From positions 186,001 to 250,000 of the forward strand of contig CAJXSO010000001.1 of assembly GCA_913061505.1 (NCBI GenBank): 64,000 bases of DNA. Direction: 5' to 3'. Shown here piece by piece: positions 20,081-29,126 of this stretch. The translations under genes and the position numbers were made by a program. A model generated the notes under the pieces. That model saw only the letters and a list, made by a program, of their open reading frames with translations. It was not told the origin of the DNA and searched no databases. Source of the DNA: an uncultured Lutimaribacter sp. Lineage in GTDB: Bacteria; Pseudomonadota; Alphaproteobacteria; Rhodobacterales; Rhodobacteraceae. Each line of letters opens with the position of its first letter. The first letter of the stretch is position 1.

Positions 20081-20461
20081 CTAGGCCGTTTCGGCGCAAT
20101 GGCGGCGAAAGGCACGTTTGAGCATATCCAGCTCGGCGCGCAGCAGGCCAATTTCGGCGCGGATATCATCGGCCAGGGCATCGCCGGCCAAAATGGCAAA
20201 GCTTTCCAGCGTTTCGCCTGTGTCGGGGTTAGAGATCACAAAGCTTTGCAACCCATCCGAGATCAGCTGCGCAGGGATCGGCACCCGCACAACCCAATGG
20301 TTTTCGGCGCGGTTTTCCACCACCTCAACCCCAGCCAAAGCGGCGCCTTGGTGGGTTACGGCAATGGAGGGGGGCTGGCTGGCGGCATTGTCAGACAGGG
20401 TTAACACCCCATGCCACACCCCTTCGACCAAACGCGTTTTCGTTAGCTGCAGTTTGCTCAT
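20081..20461 (-). CDS. Conserved hypothetical protein
   Basis: A 126-residue soluble protein with no signal peptide or membrane helix. The first 85 residues look beta-rich (VWHGVLTLSD, IAVTHQGAALAGVEVVE, WVVRVPIPAQLISDG), and the C-terminal 35 residues form a probable amphipathic helix or coiled coil with alternating charges (IRAEIGLLRAELDMLKRAFRRH). I do not recognise a characterised family. It lies 9 nt downstream of another conserved unknown gene on the same strand, so they form a two-gene operon whose products may act together. Confidence 0.75.
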   Translation of the reverse strand: MSKLQLTKTRLVEGVWHGVLTLSDNAASQPPSIAVTHQGAALAGVEVVENRAENHWVVRVPIPAQLISDGLQSFVISNPDTGETLESFAILAGDALADDIRAEIGLLRAELDMLKRAFRRHCAETA

Positions 20462-20470
20462 ACCACGCTC

Positions 20471-21232
20471 CTAAAGTTCGGCCCGCGGGCGGCGGCTGAA
20501 GGTGATATCGCGCAATGTCACCTGATTCATCTCGGGGCCCTCAAAGATCAGATCCAGCCACGCCTGTTCCACCCGCTTTTCGTTTAATTTTGTATAGGCC
20601 AGGTCAAATTCGACGCTGGTTTCGCTGTTGCCCAAAGGCAGTTCACGCACGATCTGTTCGGTGTTTGGGCCATGGCGCACGTTAAGGCGGGCAAAAATTT
20701 CCAGCGTCCGTTCGGTTTCCACCACCATATCCACGCGCATCAAATGCCGGCGCTGCAGCCCCTCTACCGCCTCTTTGGGCAGGTCCACCACCACCGACAA
20801 GAAAGACCCGTCAAAGCGAAACACATCCATCCGCAGGCCAAAGGGGGCCAGATCTTCGGCACGGGTGTTGCGCAATTGCCGCAAGCTTAGTTCAGACAGG
20901 CGGCAATCGTGAAACAGCGTCACCTCGTCGCCCAGCATGGTTTTGCTTTCCACCGCAACAAGCCCCGGCATCGGCAGGCCCGCACGCCACAGCTGCGGGC
21001 GCCATGCCCAATCGGCATTGGCTGGTTTGCGAAAGGCGTTCGATCCGATGGCCGGCAGCGCAAGGCGGCTTTCGGCGGTAAAAATAAACTCACTCAATTG
21101 ATGGCGCAGCGCCCGGGCCCGGCCACGCTGTGCGCGCAGCTGCGCCAAGGGCACGGCACCAGCCACACGCGCGGCCCGCGACCAGCGCGCCAAAGACGCG
21201 CGATAGACCAATTCTGTTATAAATCGCATCAC
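20471..21232 (-). CDS. Conserved hypothetical protein (probably DUF6478)
   Basis: A 253-residue protein with a basic N-terminal region (residues 1-45, many Arg) and a beta-rich core with regular charged turns, for example SKTMLGDEVTLFHDCRLSELSL and LRMDVFRFDGSFLSVVVDLP. The C-terminus reads MNQVTLRDITFSRRPRAEL. From memory this resembles the Rhodobacteraceae family DUF6478; I cannot confirm it by search. No catalytic motif is visible. It overlaps nothing and is followed by a small unknown gene after 9 nt. Confidence 0.7.
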   Translation of the reverse strand: MMRFITELVYRASLARWSRAARVAGAVPLAQLRAQRGRARALRHQLSEFIFTAESRLALPAIGSNAFRKPANADWAWRPQLWRAGLPMPGLVAVESKTMLGDEVTLFHDCRLSELSLRQLRNTRAEDLAPFGLRMDVFRFDGSFLSVVVDLPKEAVEGLQRRHLMRVDMVVETERTLEIFARLNVRHGPNTEQIVRELPLGNSETSVEFDLAYTKLNEKRVEQAWLDLIFEGPEMNQVTLRDITFSRRPRAEL

Positions 21233-21321
21233 TCAAAACCCAGTCACTGGCACAAACATCTGCGAGTCGGCCCCAGACTAAGCCGGTTTTCACCCGGGCA
21301 CACCCCCAAACCGCAGCCACG

Positions 21322-21954
21322 CTACAGGGTTTCGGCACCATCTGCGCTTTCATCCGTGGCAAAGGCGGGGCGCTGCGGGGTGGCGGCGCGGATATCATCG
21401 ATCAGCCGCATCACCACACGCCGCCCTGCCACACCCGCAAGCGGGCTGTTTTCCGGGCCATAAAGCGCCACGCCCACCACGCGGGCATTCACCACAAAAA
21501 GCGCCCGCCAAAACAGCGCGGGCCTTTGGCCTGCCTCGGCGCCCGGGCCTGCGCGCAGCAATATGGCATCGGGTGCGGCATCCACCAATTCCGCCCCCAG
21601 GCTGCCAGCCAGCGCTGCGGCATCGGGCAGGCCGGCCACCTGCGGCCCTGACACAGATACAGAAATAACGCCGGGTTCGGCGCGCTGGGGCAATGGATAG
21701 CCTGACAGGCTTTCGCAGCTGGCGACTAAGGCAAAATTGCCCCCCTGTTCGCCCCCGCTTTCGCCCCCCTGTTGCGGTGGGGCAGACAGGCTATCGGCAT
21801 CAACGCAATACCCGCCCGAGGGGCGCAGCACCACATCACCCCCCGCCAATACCGCCTGCAGGCGCGCATCGCCTGAAATTTCGGCAGGTGTCATACAGCC
21901 CGCCAGCGCCAAGGCCAGCCCCCCAAAGGCCGCACCAATGCGCAGCCGAGCCAT
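21322..21954 (-). CDS. Predicted lipoprotein of unknown function
   Basis: A 210-residue protein starting MARLRIGAAFGGLALALAGC, a clear type II signal peptide with lipobox LAGC, so it should be lipid-anchored. The mature region contains a Gly/Gln-rich stretch (PPQQGGESGGEQGG), one further pair of Cys residues (GGYCVD, ASCESL), and a C-terminal alpha/beta segment (LFWRALFVVNARVVGVALYG). I chose 21954 as the start because it gives the lipoprotein signal; the open frame extends further into the ilvD terminator and 3' end. No family recognised. Confidence 0.7.
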   Translation of the reverse strand: MARLRIGAAFGGLALALAGCMTPAEISGDARLQAVLAGGDVVLRPSGGYCVDADSLSAPPQQGGESGGEQGGNFALVASCESLSGYPLPQRAEPGVISVSVSGPQVAGLPDAAALAGSLGAELVDAAPDAILLRAGPGAEAGQRPALFWRALFVVNARVVGVALYGPENSPLAGVAGRRVVMRLIDDIRAATPQRPAFATDESADGAETL

Positions 21955-21988
21955 CGGCCAAAGGGGCAAGGCCTGCCCTAAACGGCCA

Positions 21989-22012
21989 GCGGCGGGGGTT
22001 TCCCCCCGCCGC
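21989..22012 (-). terminator. Terminator-like hairpin after ilvD
   Basis: A perfect 10-bp GC stem (GCGGCGGGGG/CCCCCGCCGC) with a 4-nt loop begins 10 nt past the ilvD stop. The tail on the minus strand is only GGCCGTTTAGG, so it lacks a proper T-run; it may end transcription partially or protect the 3' end. Confidence 0.6.
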
Positions 22013-22021
22013 CTGCATCTA

Positions 22022-23779
22022 TCAAAGATCCATGTAGACATGCCGTTCAGCTTGGCCACCCGGGTGGGTGACCGCGCCTTTGTAGGTTTCGCCAACCAAC
22101 TGGGCATATTTCCACAGCGCGCCCGAGGCATAGATGGTTTCGCGCGGGCCTTTCCAATCGGCCTTGCGCGCCGCCAGTTCCTCGTCGCTCAGCGCAACCG
22201 ACAATTCGCCGGTGACTGCGTTGATCGTGATCATATCGCCGTTTTGCAGCAGGGCGATCGGGCCGCCATGGGCCGCCTCGGGGCCCACGTGACCCACGCA
22301 GAAGCCGCGCGTCGCGCCCGAGAAGCGGCCATCGGTGATCAGCGCCACCTTTTTGCCCATGCCCTGACCAGATAGCGCGGCGGTGGTGGCCAGCATTTCG
22401 CGCATCCCCGGCCCACCGGCGGGGCCTTCGTTGCGGATGACGATCACTTCGCCCTCTTTATATTCGCGCGCTTTCACGGCGGCAAAGGCTTCTTCTTCGC
22501 ATTCAAACACGCGGGCTGGGCCGGTGAAAACCTGATGCTCGGGCGCGATACCTGCCACTTTCACGATTGCGCCTTGCGGGGCCAGGTTGCCCTTTAGGCC
22601 CACAACACCGCCGGTTTTGGTGATTGGGGTTTCGATGGGATAGATCACGCGGCCATCGGCCTCGCGTTCGATCATGTCGATTTCTTCGCCGATGCTGCGG
22701 CCTGTCGCGGTGATGCAATCCTCGTGGATCAGCCCTGCCTTGCGCAGTTCCTTCATCACCACGGGCACGCCACCTGCATCGTAAAGATCCTTGGCAACAT
22801 AATCGCCACCGGGCTTGAGGTTTACGAAATAAGGCGTATCGCGGAAAATCTCGCACACATCTTCCAGGAAGAACTCGATCCCCGCCTCATGGGCGATGGC
22901 GGGCAGGTGCAGGCCGGCATTGGTGGACCCGCCGGTGCAGGCCACAACACGGGCCGCATTTTCCAGGCTTTGGCGCGTCACGATATCGCGGGCGCGGATG
23001 TTGCGTTCCAGCAGCGTCATCACCGCACGGCCCGAGGCCTCGGCATATTGATCGCGCGATTCATAGGGCGCGGGCATGCCGCTGGAATTCATCAGCGCAA
23101 GGCCAATGGCCTCGGATACGCAGGCCATGGTGTTGGCGGTAAACTGGCCGCCACAGGCCCCCGCCGACGGGCAGGCCACGCGTTCCAGCATATCCAGCGC
23201 CTTATCCGACATCTGCGCATTCTGGTGCCAGCCGACCGCTTCGAACATGTCTTGCACGGTCAAATCGCGCGAGCGGAAATCCTCGGGGATTTCTTGCACT
23301 TGCGGCGCTTTGCCTGGCAGGATCGAGCCACCATAGATAAAGACCGAGGGCACATTCAGGCGCACCATGGCCATCATCATGCCTGGCAGCGATTTGTCAC
23401 AGCCCGCCAAGCCCACGATCGCATCATAGCAATGGCCGCGCATTGTCAGTTCTACGGTGTCGGCAATCGCCTCGCGCGAGGCCAGCGAGCTGCGCATGCC
23501 CTCGTGGCCCATGGCGATACCATCGGTGACAGTGATGGTGGTAAATTCACGCGGTGTGCCCAGCGCCTGTTTCACGCCCATCTTCACGGCCTGCGCCTGA
23601 CGGTTCAGCGAAATGTTACAGGGCGCCGCCTCGTTCCAGCAGGTGGCCACACCCACCAAAGGCTGGTGGATTTCTTCCTCGGTCATGCCCATTGCGTAGT
23701 AATAAGACCGATGCGGTGCGCGTTCGGGCCCTTCGGTCACGTATCGGCTGGGCAATTTGGATTTATCAAATTTCGTCAT
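22022..23779 (-). CDS. ilvD: Dihydroxy-acid dehydratase
   Basis: IlvD (585 aa) dehydrates dihydroxy acids to the 2-keto acids that precede valine, isoleucine, leucine and pantothenate. Iron-sulfur cysteines are visible in [25 protein letters not shown] and [16 protein letters not shown]. The C-terminal half has the family motif [20 protein letters not shown]. The length is intermediate between the short [2Fe-2S] and long [4Fe-4S] enzymes. The start follows a GGAGG site. It is divergent from a CPBP protease gene; a hairpin lies just after its stop. Confidence 0.97.
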   Translation of the reverse strand: MTKFDKSKLPSRYVTEGPERAPHRSYYYAMGMTEEEIHQPLVGVATCWNEAAPCNISLNRQAQAVKMGVKQALGTPREFTTITVTDGIAMGHEGMRSSLASREAIADTVELTMRGHCYDAIVGLAGCDKSLPGMMMAMVRLNVPSVFIYGGSILPGKAPQVQEIPEDFRSRDLTVQDMFEAVGWHQNAQMSDKALDMLERVACPSAGACGGQFTANTMACVSEAIGLALMNSSGMPAPYESRDQYAEASGRAVMTLLERNIRARDIVTRQSLENAARVVACTGGSTNAGLHLPAIAHEAGIEFFLEDVCEIFRDTPYFVNLKPGGDYVAKDLYDAGGVPVVMKELRKAGLIHEDCITATGRSIGEEIDMIEREADGRVIYPIETPITKTGGVVGLKGNLAPQGAIVKVAGIAPEHQVFTGPARVFECEEEAFAAVKAREYKEGEVIVIRNEGPAGGPGMREMLATTAALSGQGMGKKVALITDGRFSGATRGFCVGHVGPEAAHGGPIALLQNGDMITINAVTGELSVALSDEELAARKADWKGPRETIYASGALWKYAQLVGETYKGAVTHPGGQAERHVYMDL

Positions 23780-23810
23780 GGCGGCCTCCGCAAGAAGAAT
23801 GTTGCGTGAA

Positions 23811-23839
23811 GAAATAGAGAAGGGCTGGCAAAGTCACAA
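23811..23839 (-). promoter_or_regulatory. Candidate promoter of ilvD
   Basis: On the minus strand TTGTGA (23839-23834) and TATTTC (23816-23811) are spaced by 17 nt, about 32 nt upstream of the ilvD ATG. Both boxes are moderate matches to the sigma-70 consensus. Confidence 0.4.
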
Positions 23840-23962
23840 GGCGTTTCGCGCGAAAAGCTATACCAAACCGCCACCCCCTGGTGCGGCACAGGGCGCAGGC
23901 TGGCGCAAAGGCCTGGCCTGCGCTATGACAGCCCTACCCGCCGCCCCTTATCAGGACAGATC

Positions 23963-24859
23963 ATGGCCTACGCGCCCCATGCCCGTTTTGTTGCCCCGGC
24001 ACTGGCCGCAGCCGATCTGCCGCGTTTGGCCTTTGGCGTTGTGGCCATCGAGGGGCTGTATAAGCTGTTTTTAATGGGGTTCGAGCAGGGGCTAGATGCC
24101 ACCCCAGGCTTTTCGGCGCATATGATGTGGTATGCCAACACCGCCACAGGCCTGCTGCTGCAGCTGTTCAGCTTTGTGTTTTTGGCGCTTGCGGTGGTGT
24201 TGGTGGCGCGGCTGGGCCATGGCCGTGGCCTGGCCAGCCTGATCGGCCCCATCGGCCCCAGCCTGCGGGCGCTGGCATGGGGTTTTGGGGCGGTGCTGCT
24301 GTTTTTTGCCCTCACCGAATTGCTGCCCCCCTATTGGATGGCCGAGGGCCAGGCAGCGGCGCGCACGCCGCTGTACTGGCTGGCGCTTTTGCCGCTGTCG
24401 CTACTTGCCCTGCTGGTGCAATGCGGCGCAGAAGAGCTGTTTTATCGCGGCTATATCCAGCAACAGCTGGCGGCACGCTTTGCCCGGCCATGGGTGTGGA
24501 TGGTGCTGCCCAATATCGCTTTTGCCCTTGCCCATTGGGAGCTGGGCGATTTCACGACCCCCGCGGCGCAATATGTGATCTGGGCTTTTGTCTTTGGGGT
24601 GGCTGCCAGCGATTTGACCGCGCGCACCGGCAATCTGGGGGCGGCCATTGGGTTTCATCTGGGCAATAATGCCTATGCATTTTTGCTATTTGGCGAATAC
24701 GCCGCCCCAGATTCAGGGCTGGCGCTGTTTGTATTTCCCAGCGGCGCCTTGGGCGATGCACTGCTGGATGAGGCGCCGCTGTTCACCACCGCCTTCGCCA
24801 CGGAATTGGCCAGCGTCGGCCTGATGTGGCTGGCCGTGCGGCTGGTGCTGCGGCGCTGA
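23963..24859 (+). CDS. CPBP-family intramembrane glutamic endopeptidase
   Basis: A 298-residue membrane protein with about eight hydrophobic helices and the three CPBP (Abi/CAAX-protease-like) motifs in order: EELFYRGY near residue 157, FALAHWELGDF near 190, and HLGNNAYAF near 233. These supply the Glu, Arg, His and Asn/His of the intramembrane active site. Family members process prenylated proteins in eukaryotes and have varied, mostly unknown roles in bacteria. It stands alone between divergent ilvD and accD. Confidence 0.9.
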   Translation: MAYAPHARFVAPALAAADLPRLAFGVVAIEGLYKLFLMGFEQGLDATPGFSAHMMWYANTATGLLLQLFSFVFLALAVVLVARLGHGRGLASLIGPIGPSLRALAWGFGAVLLFFALTELLPPYWMAEGQAAARTPLYWLALLPLSLLALLVQCGAEELFYRGYIQQQLAARFARPWVWMVLPNIAFALAHWELGDFTTPAAQYVIWAFVFGVAASDLTARTGNLGAAIGFHLGNNAYAFLLFGEYAAPDSGLALFVFPSGALGDALLDEAPLFTTAFATELASVGLMWLAVRLVLRR

Positions 24860-24919
24860 TTGCAATTGCTGGCGCTGGGTCTTATTTGGGGTTGAGCAAA
24901 AATATCAGGGGGCCGCGGA

Positions 24920-25840
24920 ATGAACTGGATCACCAACTATGTCCGCCCACGCATAAATTCGATTTTTTCGCGCCGCGAGGTGCCTGAAAACCTGTGGAGC
25001 AAATGCGATGAATGCGGCACCATGCTGTTTCACCGCGAGCTGAAAGACAATCTGAACGTCTGCACCTCGTGCGGGCATCACATGGCCATCACCCCCCGCG
25101 ACCGGTTCAAAGCGCTGTTTGATGGCGGCATTTTCACCGAAGTTGACGTGCCCGAACCCCTGGCCGACCCGCTGCAATTTCGCGATCAAAAGAAATACCC
25201 CGACCGGATGAAAGCCGCGCTGAAACAGACCGGCGAGAAAGAGGCCATGCTGGTGGCCGCAGGCGAAATTGGCCGCACGCCCATTGTGGCCGCAGCCCAG
25301 GATTTCAGCTTTATGGGCGGGTCCATGGGCATGTATGTGGGCAATGCCATCATCGCCGCGGCGCAAGAGGCGGTGAAATTGAAACGCCCCTTGGTGCTGT
25401 TTTCCGCAGCCGGTGGCGCGCGCATGCAAGAGGGCATTCTTTCGCTGATGCAGATGCCGCGCACCACCGTGGCTGTGCAAATGCTGAAAGAGGCCAACCT
25501 GCCCTATATCGTGGTGCTGACACACCCCACCACCGGGGGGGTGACGGCGTCCTATGCGATGCTGGGCGATGTGCAAATTGCCGAACCCAACGCATTGATC
25601 TGCTTTGCCGGCCCCCGCGTGATCGAACAAACGATCCGCGAAAAACTGCCCGAGGGGTTTCAGCGCGCCGAATATCTGCTGGATCATGGCATGCTAGACC
25701 GGGTCACACCGCGCACCCAGCTGCGCGACGAGCTGATCACCATCGTGCGCATGCTTTTGGGGCTGAGCCCCGCCATCAAAGGCGATTTGCCCGCCCCCAC
25801 CCCGGCAGATACCAGCGATGCGCCGACGCCCAGCACCTGA
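24920..25840 (+). CDS. accD: Acetyl-CoA carboxylase carboxyltransferase beta subunit
   Basis: AccD (306 aa) forms, with AccA, the carboxyltransferase that makes malonyl-CoA for fatty-acid synthesis. An N-terminal zinc ribbon, Cys-X2-Cys-X15-Cys-X2-Cys starting at CDEC, is present near residue 30. The crotonase-fold core has [29 protein letters not shown] and [18 protein letters not shown]. The tail is Pro/Thr-rich. folC follows after 117 nt, the usual alphaproteobacterial accD-folC order; accA is about 4 kb away on the opposite strand. Confidence 0.97.
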   Translation: MNWITNYVRPRINSIFSRREVPENLWSKCDECGTMLFHRELKDNLNVCTSCGHHMAITPRDRFKALFDGGIFTEVDVPEPLADPLQFRDQKKYPDRMKAALKQTGEKEAMLVAAGEIGRTPIVAAAQDFSFMGGSMGMYVGNAIIAAAQEAVKLKRPLVLFSAAGGARMQEGILSLMQMPRTTVAVQMLKEANLPYIVVLTHPTTGGVTASYAMLGDVQIAEPNALICFAGPRVIEQTIREKLPEGFQRAEYLLDHGMLDRVTPRTQLRDELITIVRMLLGLSPAIKGDLPAPTPADTSDAPTPST

Positions 25841-25957
25841 TGTGGCGGGCGCCTGCCTGCCACAGTCGTAATCTGCCAATAAGCGCCGGTTTTGTGCTGC
25901 CACACTGGCGGCGCTGCGCTACCTGTGCCCCTGAACATTCCCAACCAATGGTTTGCC

Positions 25958-27229
25958 ATGACTGCCACATCCGATGCCATCCTTGCCCGTATGATGGCGC
26001 TGCACCCCAAGATCATTGACCTGACACTTGATCGCGTATGGCGGTTGCTGGCGGCGCTCGGCAACCCGCAAAACAACCTGCCCCCGGTGATCCATATTGC
26101 CGGCACCAATGGCAAGGGCAGCACCCAGGCGATGATCCGCGCCGGGCTAGAGGCCGAGGGCAAGCGCGTGCATGCCTATACCTCGCCGCATTTGGCGCGG
26201 TTTCACGAACGTATCCGGCTGGCCGGCACGCTGATCAGCGAAGAGGCGCTAAGCGCCTATCTGGATGAATGCTATAGCGCCAATGGCGGCGAGGCGATCA
26301 CCTATTTCGAGATTACCACCTGCGCGGCCATTCTGGCCATGGCCCGCACCCCGGCCGATTACACCCTGCTCGAGGTGGGGCTGGGCGGGCGGCTGGATGC
26401 CACCAATGTGGTGGCAACGCCCGCGCTTTGCGTCATTACGCCTGTGTCGATGGATCACGAGGCATTTTTGGGCGATACCCTGGCCAAAATTGCCGGCGAA
26501 AAGGCCGGCATTATCAAACGTGGCGTGCCCTGCGTGGTGGGCCCGCAGGCCGACGAGGGCCTAGAGGTGATCGAGGCCACCGCCACCCGTTTGGGCGCGC
26601 CGCTTTTGGCCCATGGCCAGCACTGGCACGTGGGCACCGACCATGGCCGCCTGGTCTATCAAGACGAAAGCGGCCTGCTTGACCTGCCCTTGCCCAACCT
26701 GCCCGGCGCGCATCAGATTGAAAATGCAGGCGCCGCTTTGGCCAGTTTACGCCACTTGGGGTTTGGGGAACGGGCCGCAGAAGCAGCCGTAACCCAGGCG
26801 CAGTGGCCCGCGCGGATGCAACGGCTGAAAACCGGCCCGCTGTGCCAGATGAACCCGCAGGCCGAATTATGGCTGGATGGCGGCCACAACCCCGCCGCCG
26901 GCATTGCGCTGGCGCGGCATCTGGCCACCCTGCCAGACAGGCCCACGCATTTGGTGTGTGGGATGCTGAACACCAAAGATGTGGGCGGCTATCTGCGCCC
27001 GCTGGCCGGCATCGCGGGCAGCTTGACCGCGGTTTCCATTCCCGGCGAGGCCAACACCCTGCCCGCCCAGGAAACCGCCCGCATTGCCGCCGACGCCGGC
27101 CTGCAAGCGCGCACCGCCGAGACTGTGGCGCAGGCTGTGGCCGCCATCACCGCAACCGACCCGCAAGCGCGCATTTTGATTTGCGGCTCGCTCTACCTGG
27201 CTGGGGCGATCTTGCGCGAAAATGGCTAA
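25958..27229 (+). CDS. folC: Folylpolyglutamate synthase / dihydrofolate synthase
   Basis: FolC (423 aa) adds glutamate to dihydropteroate and extends polyglutamate tails on folates. The ATP-binding P-loop is IAGTNGKGSTQ near residue 45. Other family motifs are YTSPHLARFHERIRL, EVGLGGRLDATNVV, ITPVSMDHEAFLG and the C-terminal domain's WLDGGHNPAAG. The start at 25958 gives a Mur-ligase-like N-terminus; upstream in-frame residues look non-coding. It is probably expressed with accD. A long stable hairpin lies 35 nt after the stop. Confidence 0.95.
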   Translation: MTATSDAILARMMALHPKIIDLTLDRVWRLLAALGNPQNNLPPVIHIAGTNGKGSTQAMIRAGLEAEGKRVHAYTSPHLARFHERIRLAGTLISEEALSAYLDECYSANGGEAITYFEITTCAAILAMARTPADYTLLEVGLGGRLDATNVVATPALCVITPVSMDHEAFLGDTLAKIAGEKAGIIKRGVPCVVGPQADEGLEVIEATATRLGAPLLAHGQHWHVGTDHGRLVYQDESGLLDLPLPNLPGAHQIENAGAALASLRHLGFGERAAEAAVTQAQWPARMQRLKTGPLCQMNPQAELWLDGGHNPAAGIALARHLATLPDRPTHLVCGMLNTKDVGGYLRPLAGIAGSLTAVSIPGEANTLPAQETARIAADAGLQARTAETVAQAVAAITATDPQARILICGSLYLAGAILRENG

Positions 27230-27263
27230 GCCAGCCCCTTGAGGCGCATTGCGCCCCACATAC

Positions 27264-27300
27264 TCGCCCCAAAATGGCAAAATGGGCCGTTTTGGGGCGA
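27264..27300. terminator. Long hairpin downstream of folC
   Basis: TCGCCCCAAAA and TTTTGGGGCGA form a perfect 11-bp stem that extends through a T-G wobble and GGC/GCC to 15 pairs with a 7-nt AAAATGG loop. There is no T-run after it on either strand apart from the T's within the stem. It probably forms the folC mRNA 3' end or a processing/stabilising structure. Confidence 0.65.
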
Positions 27301-27321
27301 TAGCCGCCGCCATGCTTGACG

Positions 27322-27516
27322 CCGAGTCTGCCGATTCGTAATGATTCGAGCAGAGCAAAGCAAAACGACGGGCAACCCCGCGGCTGGCAGGTATCATACA
27401 GGCAACACCCTGCGCATCGGCGCTGTGGCGTGCAATTTCCCGTAAAATTCGTGAAAATACCCCCCTCGCGGGGCCAAACCATGCGCCCGTAGCGCGGCGG
27501 GTGCGCAATGTTTTTT
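27322..27516 (+). ncRNA. Candidate small RNA in the folC-rhodanese gap
   Basis: The 400-nt gap between folC and the rhodanese gene contains no credible coding frame. TTGACG (near 27315-27320) and TAATGA are spaced by 17 nt, and about 165 nt later a GC hairpin (27482-27507, TGCGC-CCG paired with CGG-GT-GCGCA, 2-nt bulge) is followed by TTTTTT at 27511-27516, a good intrinsic terminator. Within the predicted transcript, CCCCGCG (27376-27382) can pair with CGCGGGG (27467-27473). The combination suggests an independent small RNA of about 165 nt. I do not recognise it as 6S, SRP, RNase P or tmRNA. Boundaries are approximate. Confidence 0.4.
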
Positions 27517-27523
27517 CGCATCA

Positions 27524-27568
27524 GCGAATCACCAGCGATTGACCGATTCGCCCAAACTCGCCTATATG
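27524..27568 (+). promoter_or_regulatory. Promoter and possible operator of the rhodanese gene
   Basis: TTGACC (27539-27544) and TATATG (27563-27568) are separated by 18 nt and lie about 60 nt before the ATG. The -35 box sits between the arms of a perfect inverted repeat, GCGAATC (27524-27530) and GATTCGC (27545-27551), a plausible repressor or activator site. Confidence 0.45.
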
Positions 27569-27629
27569 TTGCGTATCTGCTGCCAAACTCATCTAATCAT
27601 GGCTTTGGCGCCTGTGTGGGGAATGGTAA

Positions 27630-28256
27630 ATGGTGCGTATGCTGTGCCGCGCTGCTGTGGCAGTGCTTATGCTGCTGGGGCAGCCCGGCTGGGCCGAAGA
27701 TGTTCGGATTACCGCCGATATCGCGGCAAAACAGATCGTTTTGAATGGGCAAACTATCAACATCGGCCGTATCCAAGACAAGGCCAATGTGCTGACGGGC
27801 GAATTCACCAAAACCTCGCGCGCCTGCCCGCCGTTTTGCATTCACCCAATATCGGCAGGCGCAGGTGTGGAAACCCTGGGCGAGATCGAGGTGCTGGCGT
27901 TTTTGGAAAAGAACGTGGCCCAAGGCACCGGGTTGTTGATCGATAGCCGCGTGCCGGAATGGTTTGCCAAAGGCACCATTCCCGGTGCGGTCAACGTGCC
28001 TTTCACCACGCTCGAGCCCACAAACCCCTATCGCGACGAAATATTAAAGGCGCTTGGCGGGGTGAAAACCGCCAGCGGCTGGGATTTTAGCGCCGCATTG
28101 GACCTGGCCATGTTTTGCAACGGCCCATGGTGCGATCAATCCCCCCGCGCCATTCGCAACCTAACCGAGGCGGGCTATCCACCTGAAAAACTGCGCTATT
28201 ATCGTGGCGGCATGCAGCTGTGGCTGCTGCTGGGCCTCAGCGTGCAAACCCCCTAA
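27630..28256 (+). CDS. Periplasmic rhodanese-domain protein
   Basis: A 208-residue protein with an N-terminal signal peptide (MLCRAAVAVLMLLGQPGWA from the second Met) and a C-terminal rhodanese domain (residues 90-205). The active-site loop reads FCNGPWCDQSPRAI, so the sulfur-carrying Cys is in a longer loop than in classic rhodaneses; LIDSRVPEWFAKGTIPGAVNVPF is the typical N-terminal rhodanese part. It may handle sulfane sulfur in the periplasm; the substrate is unknown. A GGGGAA ribosome site supports the start at 27630. It is followed after 12 nt by the LysM-domain gene. Confidence 0.85.
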   Translation: MVRMLCRAAVAVLMLLGQPGWAEDVRITADIAAKQIVLNGQTINIGRIQDKANVLTGEFTKTSRACPPFCIHPISAGAGVETLGEIEVLAFLEKNVAQGTGLLIDSRVPEWFAKGTIPGAVNVPFTTLEPTNPYRDEILKALGGVKTASGWDFSAALDLAMFCNGPWCDQSPRAIRNLTEAGYPPEKLRYYRGGMQLWLLLGLSVQTP

Positions 28257-28268
28257 GCGAGGCACCCC

Positions 28269-29126
28269 ATGATCCGTATCGCCCTTGCCGCTACTGCCTT
28301 TTTGGGCGCCACATTGGCGCTGGTATTTCTGCTGCCAAAGGGCGGGCCAGGACTGCCCGAAGACAGTGCCGTGACGCGCACAGACAGCGCTTTCAGCCAG
28401 CCCAGCACAGCCCCCGCAGGCCCAAACCTGCCCGTGCCCACAAGCCAGGCCAGCCCCCTGCCCCGCCCAGCAACAGCCCCCATTGCACCGCCCCAGCCAC
28501 CCGTTTTACTGACCGATAACAGCAGCCTGCGCGATATGACAAACGGTGTCTTGGGCGAGCTGGGCCTGCAGCCACCGCCGGCCGAGGCCCCGCAAATGCG
28601 CGATATGACGGCAAATGCGCTGGCCAATATTGGCCGCCTGCGCCCCGGCACAGCCCAGCCCCAACCCCAGCCTGAAAAGCTGCAAGCCCTGATCGCGCAG
28701 GCCCTGAAACAAGGGCAATCTGACAGCTATATCGATGCGCTGTTAAACGAGGCAGCCAGCCGGGGCGAGGTGGCCGTGCCAAAGGCGCTTGTCACCCCCG
28801 AAGGCCGGGTGGATACGGCCACGCTGCTGGCCAATATCGTGGCCAGCGCCACCGCCGCCGCACAGGGCCAAACCCCGGTTGATATGGCCAAAGGCCAGCC
28901 CGTAGGCGGCAAGGGGGTGGAAATTCGGATGGTCACGCAGGCCGATGGCACCAGCGTGCAATACCAGTTTTATACCGTGGGGGTGGGCGATAGTTTGGGC
29001 GCAATCGCGGTGAAATTTTACGGCGATGTGGCCAAGTTCAACACCATTTTCGAGGCCAACCGCACCATTCTATCCAGCCCCGATAAAATCCGCGTGGGCC
29101 AGCGGCTGGTGATCCCGCGCGCCTAG
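28269..29126 (+). CDS. LysM-domain cell-envelope protein
   Basis: A 285-residue protein with an N-terminal signal anchor (residues 1-22), a long Pro/Ala-rich linker (residues 30-130), a middle helical segment, and a C-terminal LysM peptidoglycan-binding domain at about residues 232-284 (YTVGVGDSLGAIAVKFYGD through IRVGQRLVIPR). It should reach from the inner membrane to the cell wall. It is probably cotranscribed with the rhodanese gene (12-nt gap). Its end overlaps by 4 nt with the convergent lytic transglycosylase gene, another peptidoglycan-related function. Confidence 0.85.
   Translation: MIRIALAATAFLGATLALVFLLPKGGPGLPEDSAVTRTDSAFSQPSTAPAGPNLPVPTSQASPLPRPATAPIAPPQPPVLLTDNSSLRDMTNGVLGELGLQPPPAEAPQMRDMTANALANIGRLRPGTAQPQPQPEKLQALIAQALKQGQSDSYIDALLNEAASRGEVAVPKALVTPEGRVDTATLLANIVASATAAAQGQTPVDMAKGQPVGGKGVEIRMVTQADGTSVQYQFYTVGVGDSLGAIAVKFYGDVAKFNTIFEANRTILSSPDKIRVGQRLVIPRA

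Noticed and set aside
27322-27516. 6S RNA or SRP RNA in the folC-rhodanese gap
   Set aside because: No conserved SRP tetraloop region and no clear 6S-type long terminal helix with central bubble could be traced; left as an unnamed candidate.
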